A DNA stretch of 64,000 nucleotides from Zygaena filipendulae (Eukaryota > Arthropoda > Insecta > Lepidoptera > Zygaenidae), in contig OU015670.1 in the NCBI GenBank assembly GCA_907165275.2, positions 6,537,501 to 6,601,500 of the forward strand, read 5' to 3'. Under the pieces are notes generated by a model. The model was given only the letters and a program-made list of their open reading frames with translations, was not told where the DNA came from and did no database searches. Made by a program: the position numbers and the translations under genes. Every line of letters begins with the position of its first letter. Position 1 is the stretch's first letter. Shown here piece after piece: positions 23,001 through 33,356 of this stretch.

Positions 23001-24432
23001 CAAATTTCGCCCGATTGGGCAACTTTTCACACTGCAAATTTTTCCCATTATCGTTCAATTTTTTTTTTGTAAAGTTTAGTGGAAAGTAAAAAAATTATAA
23101 AAAATACAGTTTTATCAATTAACTACACTAGTCACCAAGCAAAGAGTATAATAACTTCACCAATGATATTCATTCTCTCTTGCTACGCCAGCGCTATTGT
23201 GGTGAGTTACCGAGTTGTAATTTGCTGCCTACAGCTGGAAAATTTTTCAGCCTGTTCCCCATATAAGATGGTGCTCCTTATCTCTATCCTCTATAATACT
23301 TATGAACTACCCTCTATAATTCAAGCACTTTCCCATAAATAAAGACGGCCGGCTTGTACACGTGTACACTTGTTATGCGTGTGTGCGTATCGTAAGGTTG
23401 ACAGCGAGCTGACAGTAATTGACAGCTTGTGCCGATGCTTGAACCTCAGAAGAATAAGGCTTGAACATAGACATGTGACAATTTTTCACCGAAACTACCA
23501 CAACGCGGGGCACGAGGAGGCATGAAATTGGTGGGAGGTGGAGTGTCGCTTCTTTACGTAGTATATTCTGTATTCTTTGGTACAAGTAGTTGACACAGTG
23601 GGTGGAAGTTCAGGTGAAAGGTTAAGGTTAAGGTGCAGGCAGGTTGAAGTCTCGAAGACTGGATTGAAGTTTGTATGCACTTGCATACAAACTTCAATCT
23701 AAAGGGTTGAAGTTGGTTATCAAGTAGGTTCAAGTTATTAAGCAAGTGGTTTGAGATTAGTATGAAATGAGTAGAAGTTGATGTGAAAGTGGGTTGATTG
23801 ATCGGGAGTAGGGAAGATGGAACGTCAATACAGCTGTAGCGCTATGTTGTGTTTATAGTCTTGAGGAAAACCACTTAGTTGAAGAATTTATAGATTTAAT
23901 AGAAAAATATGTATTGAAACGTAAAATATTGAAAGCTTAATAAAAAGAAGATCAATGTATGAATGTCATTTAGTTTAAAAAATGGAACAAAAATGTTCAA
24001 GGAGATTTTATTGCGAATCATCGCAAACAAAGATAATATCTATTGAAATTGCTGTATGAAACCTCGGGTCAAACGGTCCACGGTTTCTTATGGCACGAAA
24101 AACTGAGCAACTAATATTGAGGTTGGAAAATTTTGGGAATTTTTTAATTAATCAAAATAAATAGAATGTCATGAATTATGACTATTGGAATGTGTTGTTA
24201 TTAGCTATAACTATAATTAGTATGTTATTTTTGTTATTACCAGTCCGAGAACAAACAACAGCAACTCCGGTGGCGGCTTCCCGGCTGCTACTCCATCCTC
24301 GCTCAGGTCATCACCGGCGTCCAATTCCCGGCCGCGCTGCGAGACACGCTGCGTTTCTTCATCAGCAGCAAACTGGCAACACTCCCGCCACCTGCGGCCG
24401 CGGTCGTGCGGGCGCATCCGTCATTAAACTAA
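14017..24432 (+). CDS. RanGAP: Ran GTPase-activating protein (RanGAP1), complete, 12 exons, 567 aa
   Basis: Coding exons: 14017-14128, 14820-15007, 15701-15835, 16162-16314, 16931-17100, 19039-19141, 19486-19597, 19818-19913, 20905-21042, 21981-22090, 22589-22786, 24244-24432 (1704 nt, stop TAA). All junctions are GT-AG and keep frame. The protein starts [18 protein letters not shown]. Residues 84-100 read [17 protein letters not shown], the RanGAP signature with Arg91 in the TGR position of the catalytic arginine. Leucine-rich repeats follow: [106 protein letters not shown]. Exons 8-9 encode an acidic linker; exons 10-12 encode the C-terminal domain. Lys505 sits in LIKSE, a SUMO consensus placed like the vertebrate site. 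Family role: it stimulates GTP hydrolysis by Ran at the cytoplasmic face of nuclear pores to drive nuclear transport. Length is close to vertebrate RanGAP1. Exons 4-5 are strikingly GC-rich against AT-rich introns. Confidence 0.97.
17187..17393 (-). mobile_element. Helitron-like (CTAG-ended) copy in RanGAP intron 5
   Basis: It runs from CTAGCTGTACCCCGCGG, with the CCGCGGTTTCACCCGCGG hairpin, to the complement of the 5' end at 17393, and is nearly full length. Confidence 0.75.
17397..17655 (+). pseudogene. RTE-type retrotransposon 3'-end fragment
   Basis: It contains codons for [20 protein letters not shown] and ASVRKRWR, the usual RTE tail pattern (GR...RW.D...R..W). Stops follow, then a short 'aagaagaagaag' tail. 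It lies directly after the Helitron-like copy in RanGAP intron 5. Confidence 0.65.
18625..18790 (-). repeat. Non-LTR element 3'-end fragment in RanGAP intron 5
   Basis: A (TTTA)n run at about 18630-18655 is followed by 'tcaggcaacatgggcccata'. On the minus strand this reads as a 3' end with a simple-repeat tail. No coding sequence remains. Confidence 0.45.
18828..18985 (-). mobile_element. Helitron-like copy, internally shortened
   Basis: It has the CTAGCTGTTCCCCGCGG start and hairpin, the 'tgatcggttgagccgttaag' middle and the 'aatattagtaagga' end. The 'ggaattcccgcgggaactcc' block is deleted. Confidence 0.7.
20280..20477 (+). mobile_element. Helitron-like copy, near full length, in RanGAP intron 8
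   Basis: It starts TCCTACTAATATTATAAATG and ends CAGCTAG before T, with hairpin CCGCAGGTGAAACCGCGG. An oppositely oriented piece of a related copy with an (ATCC)n run abuts it at about 20195-20279. Confidence 0.8.
20560..20747 (+). repeat. Retroelement 3' end with (AAAT)n tail
   Basis: AT-rich sequence ending in 'ttcaataaataaataaataa' repeats (to 20747). This fits a 5'-truncated non-LTR element with a simple-repeat tail. No coding part is visible. Confidence 0.4.
21099..21405 (+). mobile_element. MITE family B copy in RanGAP intron 9
   Basis: About 305 bp from 'gacttttgaaaatctaaatt' to 'aaaaaatagtcaaatagcc', starting only about 57 bp after the exon 9 donor. It carries TGACGTCA at 21229-21236 and 21276-21283. 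Confidence 0.8.
21535..21930 (+). repeat. Degenerate minisatellite in RanGAP intron 9
   Basis: Imperfect units of about 18-21 bp around 'gtgaaagtgggttgaagttg', some with 'ggttgatgttgatg'. A related array lies in intron 11 at 23590-23815. Confidence 0.75.
22117..22305 (-). mobile_element. Helitron-like copy, end decayed, in RanGAP intron 10
   Basis: It keeps 'gcggtaatttcggagttccc' and 'tgaaatcggtttagtagttt', but the terminal CTAG and the regular hairpin are lost (a three-base insertion gives CCGCGGTGGTTTCAC). Confidence 0.6.
22815..23305. mobile_element. MITE with about 36-bp inverted repeats in RanGAP intron 11
   Basis: Left end 'catacaaattatggagggta gagataagga' and right end (complement of 'tatctctatcctctataata cttatg') are imperfect inverted repeats extending through 'ggagaaccatct' / 'agatggtgctcc'. 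It starts about 30 bp after the exon 11 donor. Confidence 0.6.
23590..23815 (+). repeat. Degenerate minisatellite in RanGAP intron 11
   Basis: Units of about 20 bp resembling 'gtgaaagtgggttgaagttg', similar to the array in intron 9. It includes a perfect 20-bp inverted repeat around 23665-23700 (gattgaagtttgtatgca / tgcatacaaacttcaatc). Confidence 0.65.
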
Positions 24433-24437
24433 TGTTG

Positions 24438-24443
24438 AATAAA
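24438..24443 (+). terminator. RanGAP polyadenylation signal
   Basis: A canonical AATAAA six bases after the RanGAP stop codon, followed by a GT-rich stretch. This implies a very short 3' UTR. Confidence 0.7.
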
Positions 24444-25902
24444 CGTTGTTTTGCCAAGATTTGTTGTTTTATTTAATACTACAAAAAGGTTTCTCCCTGC
24501 AGTGTCATCAGTCTTAGTTTAGAGGTTTACTTTTAGCCGCGTTCCTAGACCTACCTTATACCTATTCATATTTCATGAAAATGCGCTTATCCGTAGATTT
24601 CAATCTAGGTCCCAGACAACCAAGTTAACCATAATTAAATCAGTTGTATTATAGTTGAAATTACAAAAATAATATTAAGCCGGTCTCAATAATGCATTTA
24701 TTTATTTATGTACGTACGTTTTTTGGCATACTCTTGCGAGGGCGCTAAGGTACCTAGGTACTTTTCTGTAGGTTGCGGAAAGCCACTAGTGGGTTATAGC
24801 GTATTACACACGCGTTTTACAGCTGCTTTATACATATACTAGCTGTTCCCCGCGGTTTCACCCGCGTTAATTTCGGTGTTCCAACGGGAATTCCGCATTA
24901 CAATATAGCCTATGTTACTCAGGGCTATCTGTGCTCGGATAATGTAGCTTTCTAATAGTGAAAGAGTTTTTGAAATCGGTCCAGTAGTTATTGAGTTAAG
25001 TAAATCGTAACAAACAAACAAAAAATCAAATCATTCCTCTTTATAATATTAGTATAAAGAGATATATCTTATACTAGTGAGTTTAGATTTGCTTTGGGTT
25101 GAAAAAAAAAAAAAATTTAAGTTTCATATATTTTTTTATGCAAATGACTTGTCTGATGTGGCGGTATGAACTTTTTTCCTTTGCTTTCCTCAAAATAAAA
25201 ACATAAAATAACCTCAAAAAGTGATCTTTATTTCTTCGAGATTATAAAAAAAAAAAAAAAAAATTTCTTCGAGTTATATTTTAATAACTAATAAGTCATA
25301 TTAAATCTTTAATTAAATGTAAGTTTGTTGGGTCTCTGATCTTTATTTTTCTTTAATGTAAAATTTTGATTACGTTCTGTACATATACACAAAAAATGGT
25401 GCAAACTGCTTTTGCAGAAAGTGGGCACCAGATTAACAAAAACGAGATTATTCAAGGTGAGGATTCCTGAGGGAATTCCAAAATTCACACTAAACATTTG
25501 GAATACAAACGACCAGTCGAGACATTAAAACTACATATTATGTTCATATTTAAAAATTGTACCTAGCTATGTGATGCTAAGATATTGTATGTTCAGTGTA
25601 TTGAGTATGTTTGCAATGTAAACAATGCTGCTTCATCGATCTAGTCAAGCACCACCAGTGATAAATATATTCGAATGTATGAACAAATACCTACAGACAG
25701 ACACTATGATTACAGTCATCAACAAACAGATTGAATATTAACCAACAATTTTGTAGTGAAATATGGTTTTTTATAATTTAGGTAAAATTAAAAGAATCAA
25801 AGACAGTTATCCTATGTTAAAATTCCCCTTAATCAAACCTGATATAGATTGATTGAGATGTGGTGTTATAAAAACTATATTACTTTAAAATTACAGGTCA
25901 TA
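24444..25902. other. Gene-free interval between RanGAP and URM1
   Basis: No coding sequence seen. It contains a Helitron-like copy (24839-25055), two poly(A)-rich tracts near 25100 and 25245, and AT-rich unique sequence. An acceptor-like 'aaattacag' at 25888-25896, just before the URM1 ATG, suggests an intron in the URM1 5' UTR. Confidence 0.5.
24839..25055 (-). mobile_element. Helitron-like copy downstream of RanGAP
   Basis: It starts CTAGCTGTTCCCCGCGG with the hairpin, and contains the 'acaatatagcctatgttact' sub-family block also present at 22117-22305. Confidence 0.7.
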
Positions 25903-26983
25903 ATGTCAGAGACCTTAAAATTAAATTTACTTTTCGGGGGTGGAGCTGAACTACTGTTTGACAAAATAAAAAAGAGAGAAATAGAACTGCCAGCGTTGCA
26001 AAAGTATATGCCAGATGGACAAAACGAAAAATGGACTATCAGAGAATTGTTGATCTGGATAAAAGATAACTTATTGAGGGAAAGACCTGAGTTATTTTTA
26101 CAGGTATACTATCTAATATACACTTGTCAAGTAGAGCTTGTCTAAACTAAAATGACGCGCCCCTCCATCGGGTATATGCACACACACAACTGTTAAAATA
26201 TCAATACAACACATATAAATCTGGTCTGTCTATTCATCACAAGTGCGCAATACTGTCGCTACACTCACACTGTTAAAAATATATTATCAACACATTATCT
26301 CGCACATCTAAAACTGCTAATTAAGTAGGTAGTGGGGCGCGTCAGTTTAGACAAGTTATACACATATTTTTTAAATTTTTATTTGTACTTACATCTATTA
26401 ATTAATCTCACATGTAATTCTTTGTAAGAACCGTAATTGTAATCCAATAGTAATTCAAGATAGAGGACAACAAGAGAAAAAAAATGTATTAGACATCACA
26501 TATTGGAATTTTTGGAAATTGAATAATAGCCTCAATAGAATCATTTTACTTTTTTGTGGTCAAACCTAACATAAACTTGCATATGATTTGCATTGTGTAG
26601 TGGTGATCACTCGCTCCATTCTGGGATAAGACAGACCAATGTAGACGAAGGCTCGAACACTTTCAATGTCACTAAAAAAGAACCCTGTTGTTATAGTCTA
26701 TTAATACAAAATCCAATGCAGATACGGGCTGGTTAAAAAATACTTATTTGTACTGGATTTTTTACCTACAGGCAATGTGAATAAAACTGTTTATGTAGTG
26801 ACACAGAAAAATGCTGAATGTTTCTTTTAGTTCTACAGTGGCATTTTGTTTTAGGGTGATTCAGTAAGACCCGGTATACTGGTGCTAATCAACGATGCGG
26901 ATTGGGAATTGCATGGTGAATTGAGTTACGAATTGCAGGGTAATGATTCTATTATGTTTATATCTACATTGCATGGAGGATAG
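25903..26983 (+). CDS. Urm1: Ubiquitin-related modifier 1 (URM1), complete, 2 coding exons, 109 aa
   Basis: Exon 1 is 25903-26103 (67 codons, ending at a CAG|GTATAC donor); exon 2 is 26855-26983, ending in TAG. The protein starts [20 protein letters not shown] and includes [15 protein letters not shown] and ERPELFLQ. Exon 2 gives [19 protein letters not shown], then [12 protein letters not shown] at the terminus. This matches URM1 along its whole length; FGGGAELLF and the C-terminal Gly-Gly are diagnostic. Family role: after activation at the Gly-Gly by the E1-like UBA4/MOCS3, URM1 becomes a thiocarboxylate that donates sulphur for 2-thiolation of tRNA wobble uridine, and it is also conjugated to proteins under oxidative stress. 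It is slightly longer than vertebrate URM1 because of the loop around residues 40-46. The single coding intron holds a family D MITE. Confidence 0.97.
26141..26351 (+). mobile_element. MITE family D, copy 2, in the URM1 intron
   Basis: It runs from TCTAAACTAAAATGACGCGC to the inverted end GGGGCGCGTCAGTTTAGA. It is about 211 bp and begins 37 bp after the URM1 exon 1 donor. Confidence 0.75.
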
Positions 26984-28112
26984 TAAAATTTTAATACTAT
27001 ATTTTGTTGTTTTCTTTTTTAAAGTGTTGCTATTTTACCTTGCCCCAGACTGTCTGTGATTTGAAGACTGTTTCTTTAAAGGTTATTTCTACACCAATAT
27101 TGTAAAGAGGTAAAGTTTGTAAGTTTGGGGATAATCTCTGAGACTAGGTACCGAACCACTTAAAAAAATGTTTCATAGATATTAGATAGGAATCTACAGT
27201 ACCTATTCCTGAGTGACAGGATATTTTTAAACGGCACAGTGAGTTCTCGCGGGAATATCGAAATTCATTAGGGTGAAACCGCGGGTAACACCTATTTGGT
27301 TTTAAGTTACGAGTAATTTAGGTCTTGGAACAGGAAATGGGTACGTTTGTCGTATACCTAAATAATAAAAAAGTTACAGCGGGAATTCCGAAATTGACGC
27401 GGGTGCAACCGCAGGGTACCGGCTAGTATTATAATGAGACAGAACACTTTTGTCACTTAAGATGCTTTAAAGAAGCTAAGAGAATTTTAATACAACTGAT
27501 AATGCAGCATCGGTCTATTATCGTTTGTCCATATATTTAAACGCGCTGCACACAAACTGCTTACCTTACGAATTCGAGTGGGACTTGACGGCATGTTTCG
27601 AAACATTAATTTAGGCTAAAGTTAAGACATATTTTAGATATGTAGGTATTTTTTAAGCAAAACAGTAGGTATAGAGAAGGATAAAAAGGGATCCGTTGGC
27701 GGGTATTGATCGTCGGTTCGTTTAGTTTGTGTCCATGTAAATTGTTAATAGTGGATTTTGTTGCCTTTCACGGTGCTGTATTGGACAATCTGTTTCACAG
27801 TAGCGGTTTATGTGAGTGGTTTATGTAGATATAAAACTTATCGTGCAGATTCCTGAGACTCGTCTAAAAACTATAACTTCACAAATTACAATTCCAGTCC
27901 GTACCTACAACGATATCTACTAATAGAAATTAATTTGACTGGAACCCGGATAAATTGTAGGAAAGTCCATTAGATGAAAAATAAGAAGGAAGAAAGAATT
28001 ATGCCTACAAATGTCTGCCTTTATACAATATATATTTTTTTATAATATTTATTTTTACATTGCTGTAGGTATAATATGTAAATTAAAAATCTAAATATAT
28101 GGTGGTTCGGTG

Positions 28113-28134
28113 GCTCAGGGTGCACACCCTGAGC
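28113..28134. other. Perfect 10-bp-arm hairpin
   Basis: The arms GCTCAGGGTG and CACCCTGAGC are separated by CA. No T-run follows, and no gene is nearby. Confidence 0.4.
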
Positions 28135-28641
28135 TTAACAGCTAATATTAATTTTTTACAAAAAAAAATTCGTTCCAAATTGGAGAAATTGGTTTATATC
28201 CCTATACTTGCCTCATATTTTAAAGGGCGGAGTTGTATGGTATAGGTACAGTTGAGGTCATAAATAAGTAAAATTTCTGGAAAAACTGGATAGCAAAACT
28301 GAGTCTAGTAATAACGTAGGTATATCTACGTGTCTGAGTTTTGCTTTTAAGCGTGGCAAACGTCTGATTAATCCGCGACTAAAAAAAAACTTTCATCTCA
28401 CAGTGCATGGTAAGTATTGTGTTTCACGGCCAACTTTTCCTCTTAGGGTTCGAATCCCCTAAATACGTACGCGTTTCTATTCATTTTTCAGTTCAAAAGA
28501 AAAACCCCAATAACAATTTCCAAGACTAACTTCAAAACTTACGGAAGGTACCATACAAACTCTTACCCTTTCACTCGTTTGAGGTGGAATTTCCGAAAAT
28601 CCTTGTCTTATTCATATTGAAATATTGATATATGACACGAC

Positions 28642-28818
28642 TAGCTGTTCCCCACGGTTTCACCCGCGTTATTTTCAGAGTTTCTGAGGAAATTCCGTGA
28701 TAAAAGTACCCTATGTGTTTTCTGTAACCCCTGACAACGTGTATGCAAAATTTCATGATGATCGGTTGAGTAGTTAAGGTGTGAAAGCCTAACAAACTCA
28801 CATTCGCATTTATAATGA
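28642..28818 (-). mobile_element. Helitron-like copy
   Basis: CTAGCTGTTCCCCACGG start with a slightly mismatched hairpin, then 'tgatgatcggttgagtagtt' and 'cattcgcatttataat' at the far end. Confidence 0.65.
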
Positions 28819-29106
28819 ATTAATTATTAAGATAATAGTTATTCTTCTGTCACTTTTCTCATCAACTGTACCTACATCGCTATAGTAAAGCCGAACGCGT
28901 GTATCCTCGGCGAGGGTTAAATCCCGTCGTAATATGATTACGCTTTGACATTTGGGGGCCGAGCAGAACGCTTTGTTATGATTTAAATTGAATAACGCCG
29001 CGTTCACGCTAGCGCTGCGTTCAGTATTTATTTTTGTTATGCGAGCTCTTTTTTGTTTACTAACCGAAAAAACAGAAAAAAGTTAGGTATGTATTTCTCT
29101 GGTATA

Positions 29107-29326
29107 TCTAAACTAAAATTACACGCCCCACTACTCAATAAGCAGTTTCAGATATACATATACGATATGTATTGATAATATCTCTTTAATAGTGTGAGTG
29201 CGGCGACACTATGCGGCAACTGAGGACGAATGGTAAGACCAGATTTATATGCGTCGTATAGATATTTTAACGGTTGTGCGTGTGCGTACCTATACCCAAT
29301 GGAGGGGCGCATCATTTTAGCTTAGA
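29107..29326 (-). mobile_element. MITE family D, copy 3
   Basis: Reverse-oriented 220-bp copy from TCTAAACTAAAATTACACGC to GGGGCGCATCATTTTAGCTTAGA. It provides the uninterrupted version of the sequence that is split by family C in copy 1 (801-1240). Confidence 0.75.
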
Positions 29327-29559
29327 TGAGCTCTACCTATGTTAGTAGGTAGGTATCTATGTCCGCGATGTTTTTAAAAACTATAACTACCTTTTTGTGA
29401 TACTATTTACCTATCACGGAGAGAAACCAATGCACATCGTGCACCGCACGCCCTGCACTAAAGGCAGGACCGGCCCTGGGAGTACCTATCCGCGAGAATT
29501 CCACGACAAAAGTAACCTATGTCAGTATGTCCTCTGTACCCCTGATAATGTACCTTCAA

Positions 29560-29745
29560 CCTGTATTTTTTCTCTTTTTAATCTTCTCTCTCTCAACGTC
29601 CCATAAATTTGTCTTATAGATCAGCATTGTTTAAGGGTATTTAATTAGTTTAAGTGCATGTCAAACTGTAATTGTGTATTGTCCTATCAATGTTAAATAC
29701 CTGTTAATGTTGAAATAAAGAAAATAAAATAAAATAAAAATGTTT
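29560..29745 (+). repeat. Retroelement 3' end with (AAAAT)n tail
   Basis: Ends 'gttgaaataaagaaaataaa' followed by AAAAT repeats. An AATAAA and simple tail suggest a truncated non-LTR insertion. No coding remains. Confidence 0.45.
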
Positions 29746-30129
29746 AGTACCTATGCAAAATTTAATGCCTTTTTGTCCCACTCTTCCAACAATTATTTCT
29801 TGATATTAGTTATATTTCAATCAATTTACACCACATCTTGACAAGTTATACCTATGCCTGTACCTCAATAAACCTTCCTCATGAATTCTAGATCTATTGT
29901 TGAAAATCGCATGAGAATCAGTTTTGTAGTTTTCGAGTTTATCGCGAACACACAGACAGACGCGGTTTAGAATTTTATTTTATAATATTTAGTGATTACT
30001 ACTATACTTAATATTTAGACTTTAGTGATTACTACCTAAACCAAAAATACTTTTTCCCTGATAGGAAGCTATCAATTCACTGATTTTGACAGATACAGAT
30101 GACCAAATTTTATCCCACTTATATATAAA

Positions 30130-30322
30130 GCGTTCCCGAGGGAGTTAAAAGATGGACAGATGATATCAGGAATATCGGAGGGGTAATTTGGATATGAAAA
30201 GCAAACAATAAAAAAGAATGGAAACGGCTGGAGGAGGCCTACGTGTCGCAGGACACGCTGATTAAATTTGTTAAAAAAAAGTTTATGTTTAGCACCAGCA
30301 ATAAAGGCTTAATAATAATAAT
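30130..30322 (+). pseudogene. RTE-type retrotransposon tail fragment
   Basis: Reads RWTDDIRNIGG in one frame and EWKRLEEAYVSQDT in another, typical of the RTE C-terminal tail, then an 'aataataataataa' tail. It is frameshifted and under 200 bp. Confidence 0.65.
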
Positions 30323-30904
30323 AACCTAAACCAAAAATACTTATTCCCTGATAGGAAGCTATTAATTCACTAATATTGACAGATACAGATGTCCAACTTT
30401 TATCCCACTAAAAGCGTTCCTGAGGGAGCTCCGAAATGCACGTGACTACAGCTATGTAATGCCTGTTAAAGTTGCCACAATCATTCATATCACGTACTGT
30501 TTAAATTATGCATTTAAAACTGTTTTATCTCACGCGATTAAGTTGTGGCAGCCTTAATGGGTAACTTGCTGTTTAAGATCAACCCTGGAGCGGTTTAAGG
30601 ATTTAATTGTGGTAGGTCTTAAAATTCTTATGTACCTACTTTTTACATCAACTAACTTATGTAGAATATATAGAAGAACAAATGTTTATTTGGTTGAAAA
30701 ATATACATATTTCATAATATTTTGAGTATCTCACGACGCGACGCGTGACGGTGGTTTTCAGAGGCAACCATAATAATATAAAAACAATGGAGATGGCTAA
30801 AGTACCTACACTGTCGCATTTATAGTTAATGCATGAGGAAGTTAAAGGATAAATTCACATATATGGAGTAAAAAATAGAATATTAAGGTTTTTTCTCAAA
30901 TCTA

Positions 30905-31146
30905 TCTATACTTACATATAAAATGCTTTGCCCTGAATGACGGATGGATCAACACACAGCCTAAACCGCTGATCGTAGAGACCTGAAACTTGGAGGGTGT
31001 GTTTTTTGTATGACGTAGGCATCCGAGAAGAAAGGATTTTTGAAAATTCAACCTCTAAGGGGATGAAAAGGGGTTGCAAAGTTTGTATGGAACAATTCCG
31101 CGGGAACTTCGAAATTATCGCGGGTGAAACCGCGCGGGACAGCTAG
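30905..31146 (+). mobile_element. Helitron-like copy, diverged 5' half
   Basis: It ends with CGCGGGTGAAACCGCG then GGGACAGCTAG. The 5' half is a distinct sub-family ('aatgctttgccctgaatgac'). Confidence 0.6.
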
Positions 31147-31423
31147 CACATTTTTTTATTCTTTATTTATTTATTCACAGAAAAGTACATACATAGTTTT
31201 TTTACAGGGTCAGACACAGAAACCCAGTAGGGTTTATTTCGTGTCAATAATATCTAAAACCAACATGACGTTAGTTTTTTGATGTTAGTTTTGAACCTAC
31301 TAATTTATGCATGGAAAAAATGGCTAACATAGTATACCTACATAGAAAACTTTTTGCAAGCCGGTTGAAAATGAATGAAATTAACAATTAATACATAGAA
31401 ATTATTATTGCATTATGTACCTA

Positions 31424-33004
31424 CACTCGGTTCCAAAAATAACGGGTCAGTAACATGAACCCTAATATCTCGCGAACTACGTATGATATCTTAATGAAAC
31501 GAAAACTGTTCAATAAAGCATTTAATGGTACAGAATAGAAATAAATTGGTGTACTTAAATTAACTTAAAAAAAGGTTTACTTAAATTAATTAAAATTAAA
31601 AAACTTAAACACTATCTTTTTCATAAAATTAAAATGTATTAAAATCATTTTTTTCTTTGTTTTTACTCTTTTTTTTTCATTTTAATATTTTGTATTGCCT
31701 CCACGAGCTCTTCTCACAGCTTCCAGGCGATTAGGCATGCTGTTTACTAAATTTTGGAGCCGGTTTTGAGGAATGCCATCCCATTCCTCCACCAGTGCTT
31801 GTCTGAGCTCGGCAAGCGTAATTGGCGGAGGATTTCGACGCTTCACACATCGTTCAAGCTCGTCCCAGGCGTGCTCGATGGGATTAAGGTCTGGGCTTCG
31901 TGCTGGCCACTGCAGTAGCTCGATACCGACATCTTGAAGGTAATCATGAACGATTCTGGCGGTATGGGGACGTGCGTTATGATGCATCAATATGCCTTCC
32001 CGGTCCATTCTAGCCATGAAAGGTCCCACATGTTCATTGAGGATCTCGCCCACGTATCTCTCTGCAGTTAGTGTTCCATTTTGAATAAGTAACAGCTCGG
32101 TGCGAGCCTCGGCAGATATCCCAGCCCAAACCAATACTGAGCCTCCGCCGTACGGCACTTTTTCTTCTATACATTGTTGACGAAAGCGCTCCCCTGGTCT
32201 TCTGTACACCAACTGCCTTCCATCATGTTTAAAAAGCATGAATTTTGACTCATCCGTGAACATTACCCTAGACCAATCGTCCAGTGTCCAGTACAAGTGC
32301 TCACGCACGTATCTCTGTCTTGCAATCCTATGATGCCGTTCCAGTTTTGGGCCGTTTGCGGGCCTCATTGGCTTTAAGTTTGCTTCAGCAAGACGTCTCC
32401 TCACTGTTTGTGCACTTAAGTTGCCTCCTTCAAAGCGCATAAAGTGAGTTTTCAGACTTACTGCAGTTTGGAAACGGTTTCGGAGCATTGTGGACACAAT
32501 GAATCTGTCTTCTCTGACCGTTGTACATCTTGGCCGGCTATTTCCTGGTCTCCGGAGATGGGATCCGGTCTCTTGGTACCGCTGGACTACCCGCTGAACC
32601 GTCGACAAAGATACATCAATGTGTCTAGCTGTTTCTCGCTGGCTCCGCCCAAGTTCCAGTAAAGTCTGGATCCTGGTACATTCCTCCAAGGTGACTGCCA
32701 CGTTTGACCTCACAGAATAGTTTTAAGTAGTCGTGTAAGACGTTTACAATATTTTTCATGTGAAAGAATAAAAATGGAATGATACCGCAATGACATAAAA
32801 CAGTAATTAGATTTTCGAAAATTTTCATTTTTTGAAATTTTGTTTTTTCTACAGAAATTTTCTTTAACAGATAGTATAAAAAATACTTCACAAGAAACGC
32901 AACTAAAGACTCTTTATTCTGTTTTTTATTTCAATGATCTAGCTCGTACAGTTCTGGAGATATCTTAACTTTTGTGACCGACCCGTTATTTTTGGAACCG
33001 AGTG
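31424..33004 (-). mobile_element. Tc1/mariner element, 1581 bp, complete ends
   Basis: Perfect 25-bp terminal inverted repeats begin CACTCGGTTCCAAAAATAAC at 31424 and finish at 33004. TA flanks both sides (31422-31423, 33005-33006), the canonical Tc1/mariner duplication. One transposase frame lies inside. Perfect ends and an unbroken frame suggest a fairly recent insertion. Confidence 0.95.
31682..32713 (-). CDS. Tc1-family transposase, 343 aa, unbroken but with a catalytic Asp replaced by His
   Basis: Start ATG at 32713; stop next to AATATT at 31682. Residues about 10-110 form the paired-type helix-turn-helix DNA-binding region (LLELGRSQRETARHI, STVQRVVQRYQETG, and a second bipartite part). 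The catalytic region has D154 in MFTDESKF, then residues 241-251 ILMHHNARPHT, and E280 in SPDLNPIEHAWDEL. The 34-residue spacing before E280 identifies a DD34E enzyme, but the middle acidic residue is His245 (codon CAT at 31981-31979) where the family has Asp in a QDNARPH / HDNARPH motif. A single G-to-C change in a GAT codon explains it. Family role: cut-and-paste transposition at TA. With the second metal-binding Asp missing, this protein should bind the ends but not cleave. Length and all other motifs are normal. Confidence 0.95.
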   Translation of the reverse strand: MRSNVAVTLEECTRIQTLLELGRSQRETARHIDVSLSTVQRVVQRYQETGSHLRRPGNSRPRCTTVREDRFIVSTMLRNRFQTAVSLKTHFMRFEGGNLSAQTVRRRLAEANLKPMRPANGPKLERHHRIARQRYVREHLYWTLDDWSRVMFTDESKFMLFKHDGRQLVYRRPGERFRQQCIEEKVPYGGGSVLVWAGISAEARTELLLIQNGTLTAERYVGEILNEHVGPFMARMDREGILMHHNARPHTARIVHDYLQDVGIELLQWPARSPDLNPIEHAWDELERCVKRRNPPPITLAELRQALVEEWDGIPQNRLQNLVNSMPNRLEAVRRARGGNTKY

Positions 33005-33356
33005 TATTTCCGAGAAATCGAACTCGTGATAAATTCTCTTATACCTTTTTGGACTGACCCAGTACCTATGCACTTACCTATTGAGTAGTAATAATATGAC
33101 CTAGGGTAATGTCAGCTGTACAACAGAAAAGGATAGCGTAATGTAGCTGACTTCATTAATTTTGATACTTGATAACTCGTTCTACATTATTTAAGCTTAA
33201 ACCTGTCTCCCGCAGCGGAAGCTAGAGACCGTGGACTTCTACTTGGTACGTTCCTTAACACTGTCTTCCTTAACATTGCGGGATACAAAGTACCCTATAT
33301 CCTCTGTACCTACCCCTGACAACTTGCGTGCAAACTTGCGCATTTAAGGATAATAA

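Larger units (their letters stand above)
26984..31423. other. Gene-free interval rich in repeats
   Basis: No gene recognised. It holds two Helitron-like 3' ends (27240-27295, 27370-27424), a short hairpin (28113-28134), further repeats listed separately, and AT-rich sequence. Two long direct repeats near 30020-30110 and 30320-30410 ('ctaaaccaaaaatac ttttt' ... 'gataggaagctat') flank an RTE fragment. Confidence 0.5.

Noticed and set aside
28430..28480. tRNA-like GGGTTCGAATCCCC segment
   Set aside because: It matches a B box, but no A box lies at the right distance and no cloverleaf can be drawn; at most a SINE relic. A similar segment is at 7085-7100.
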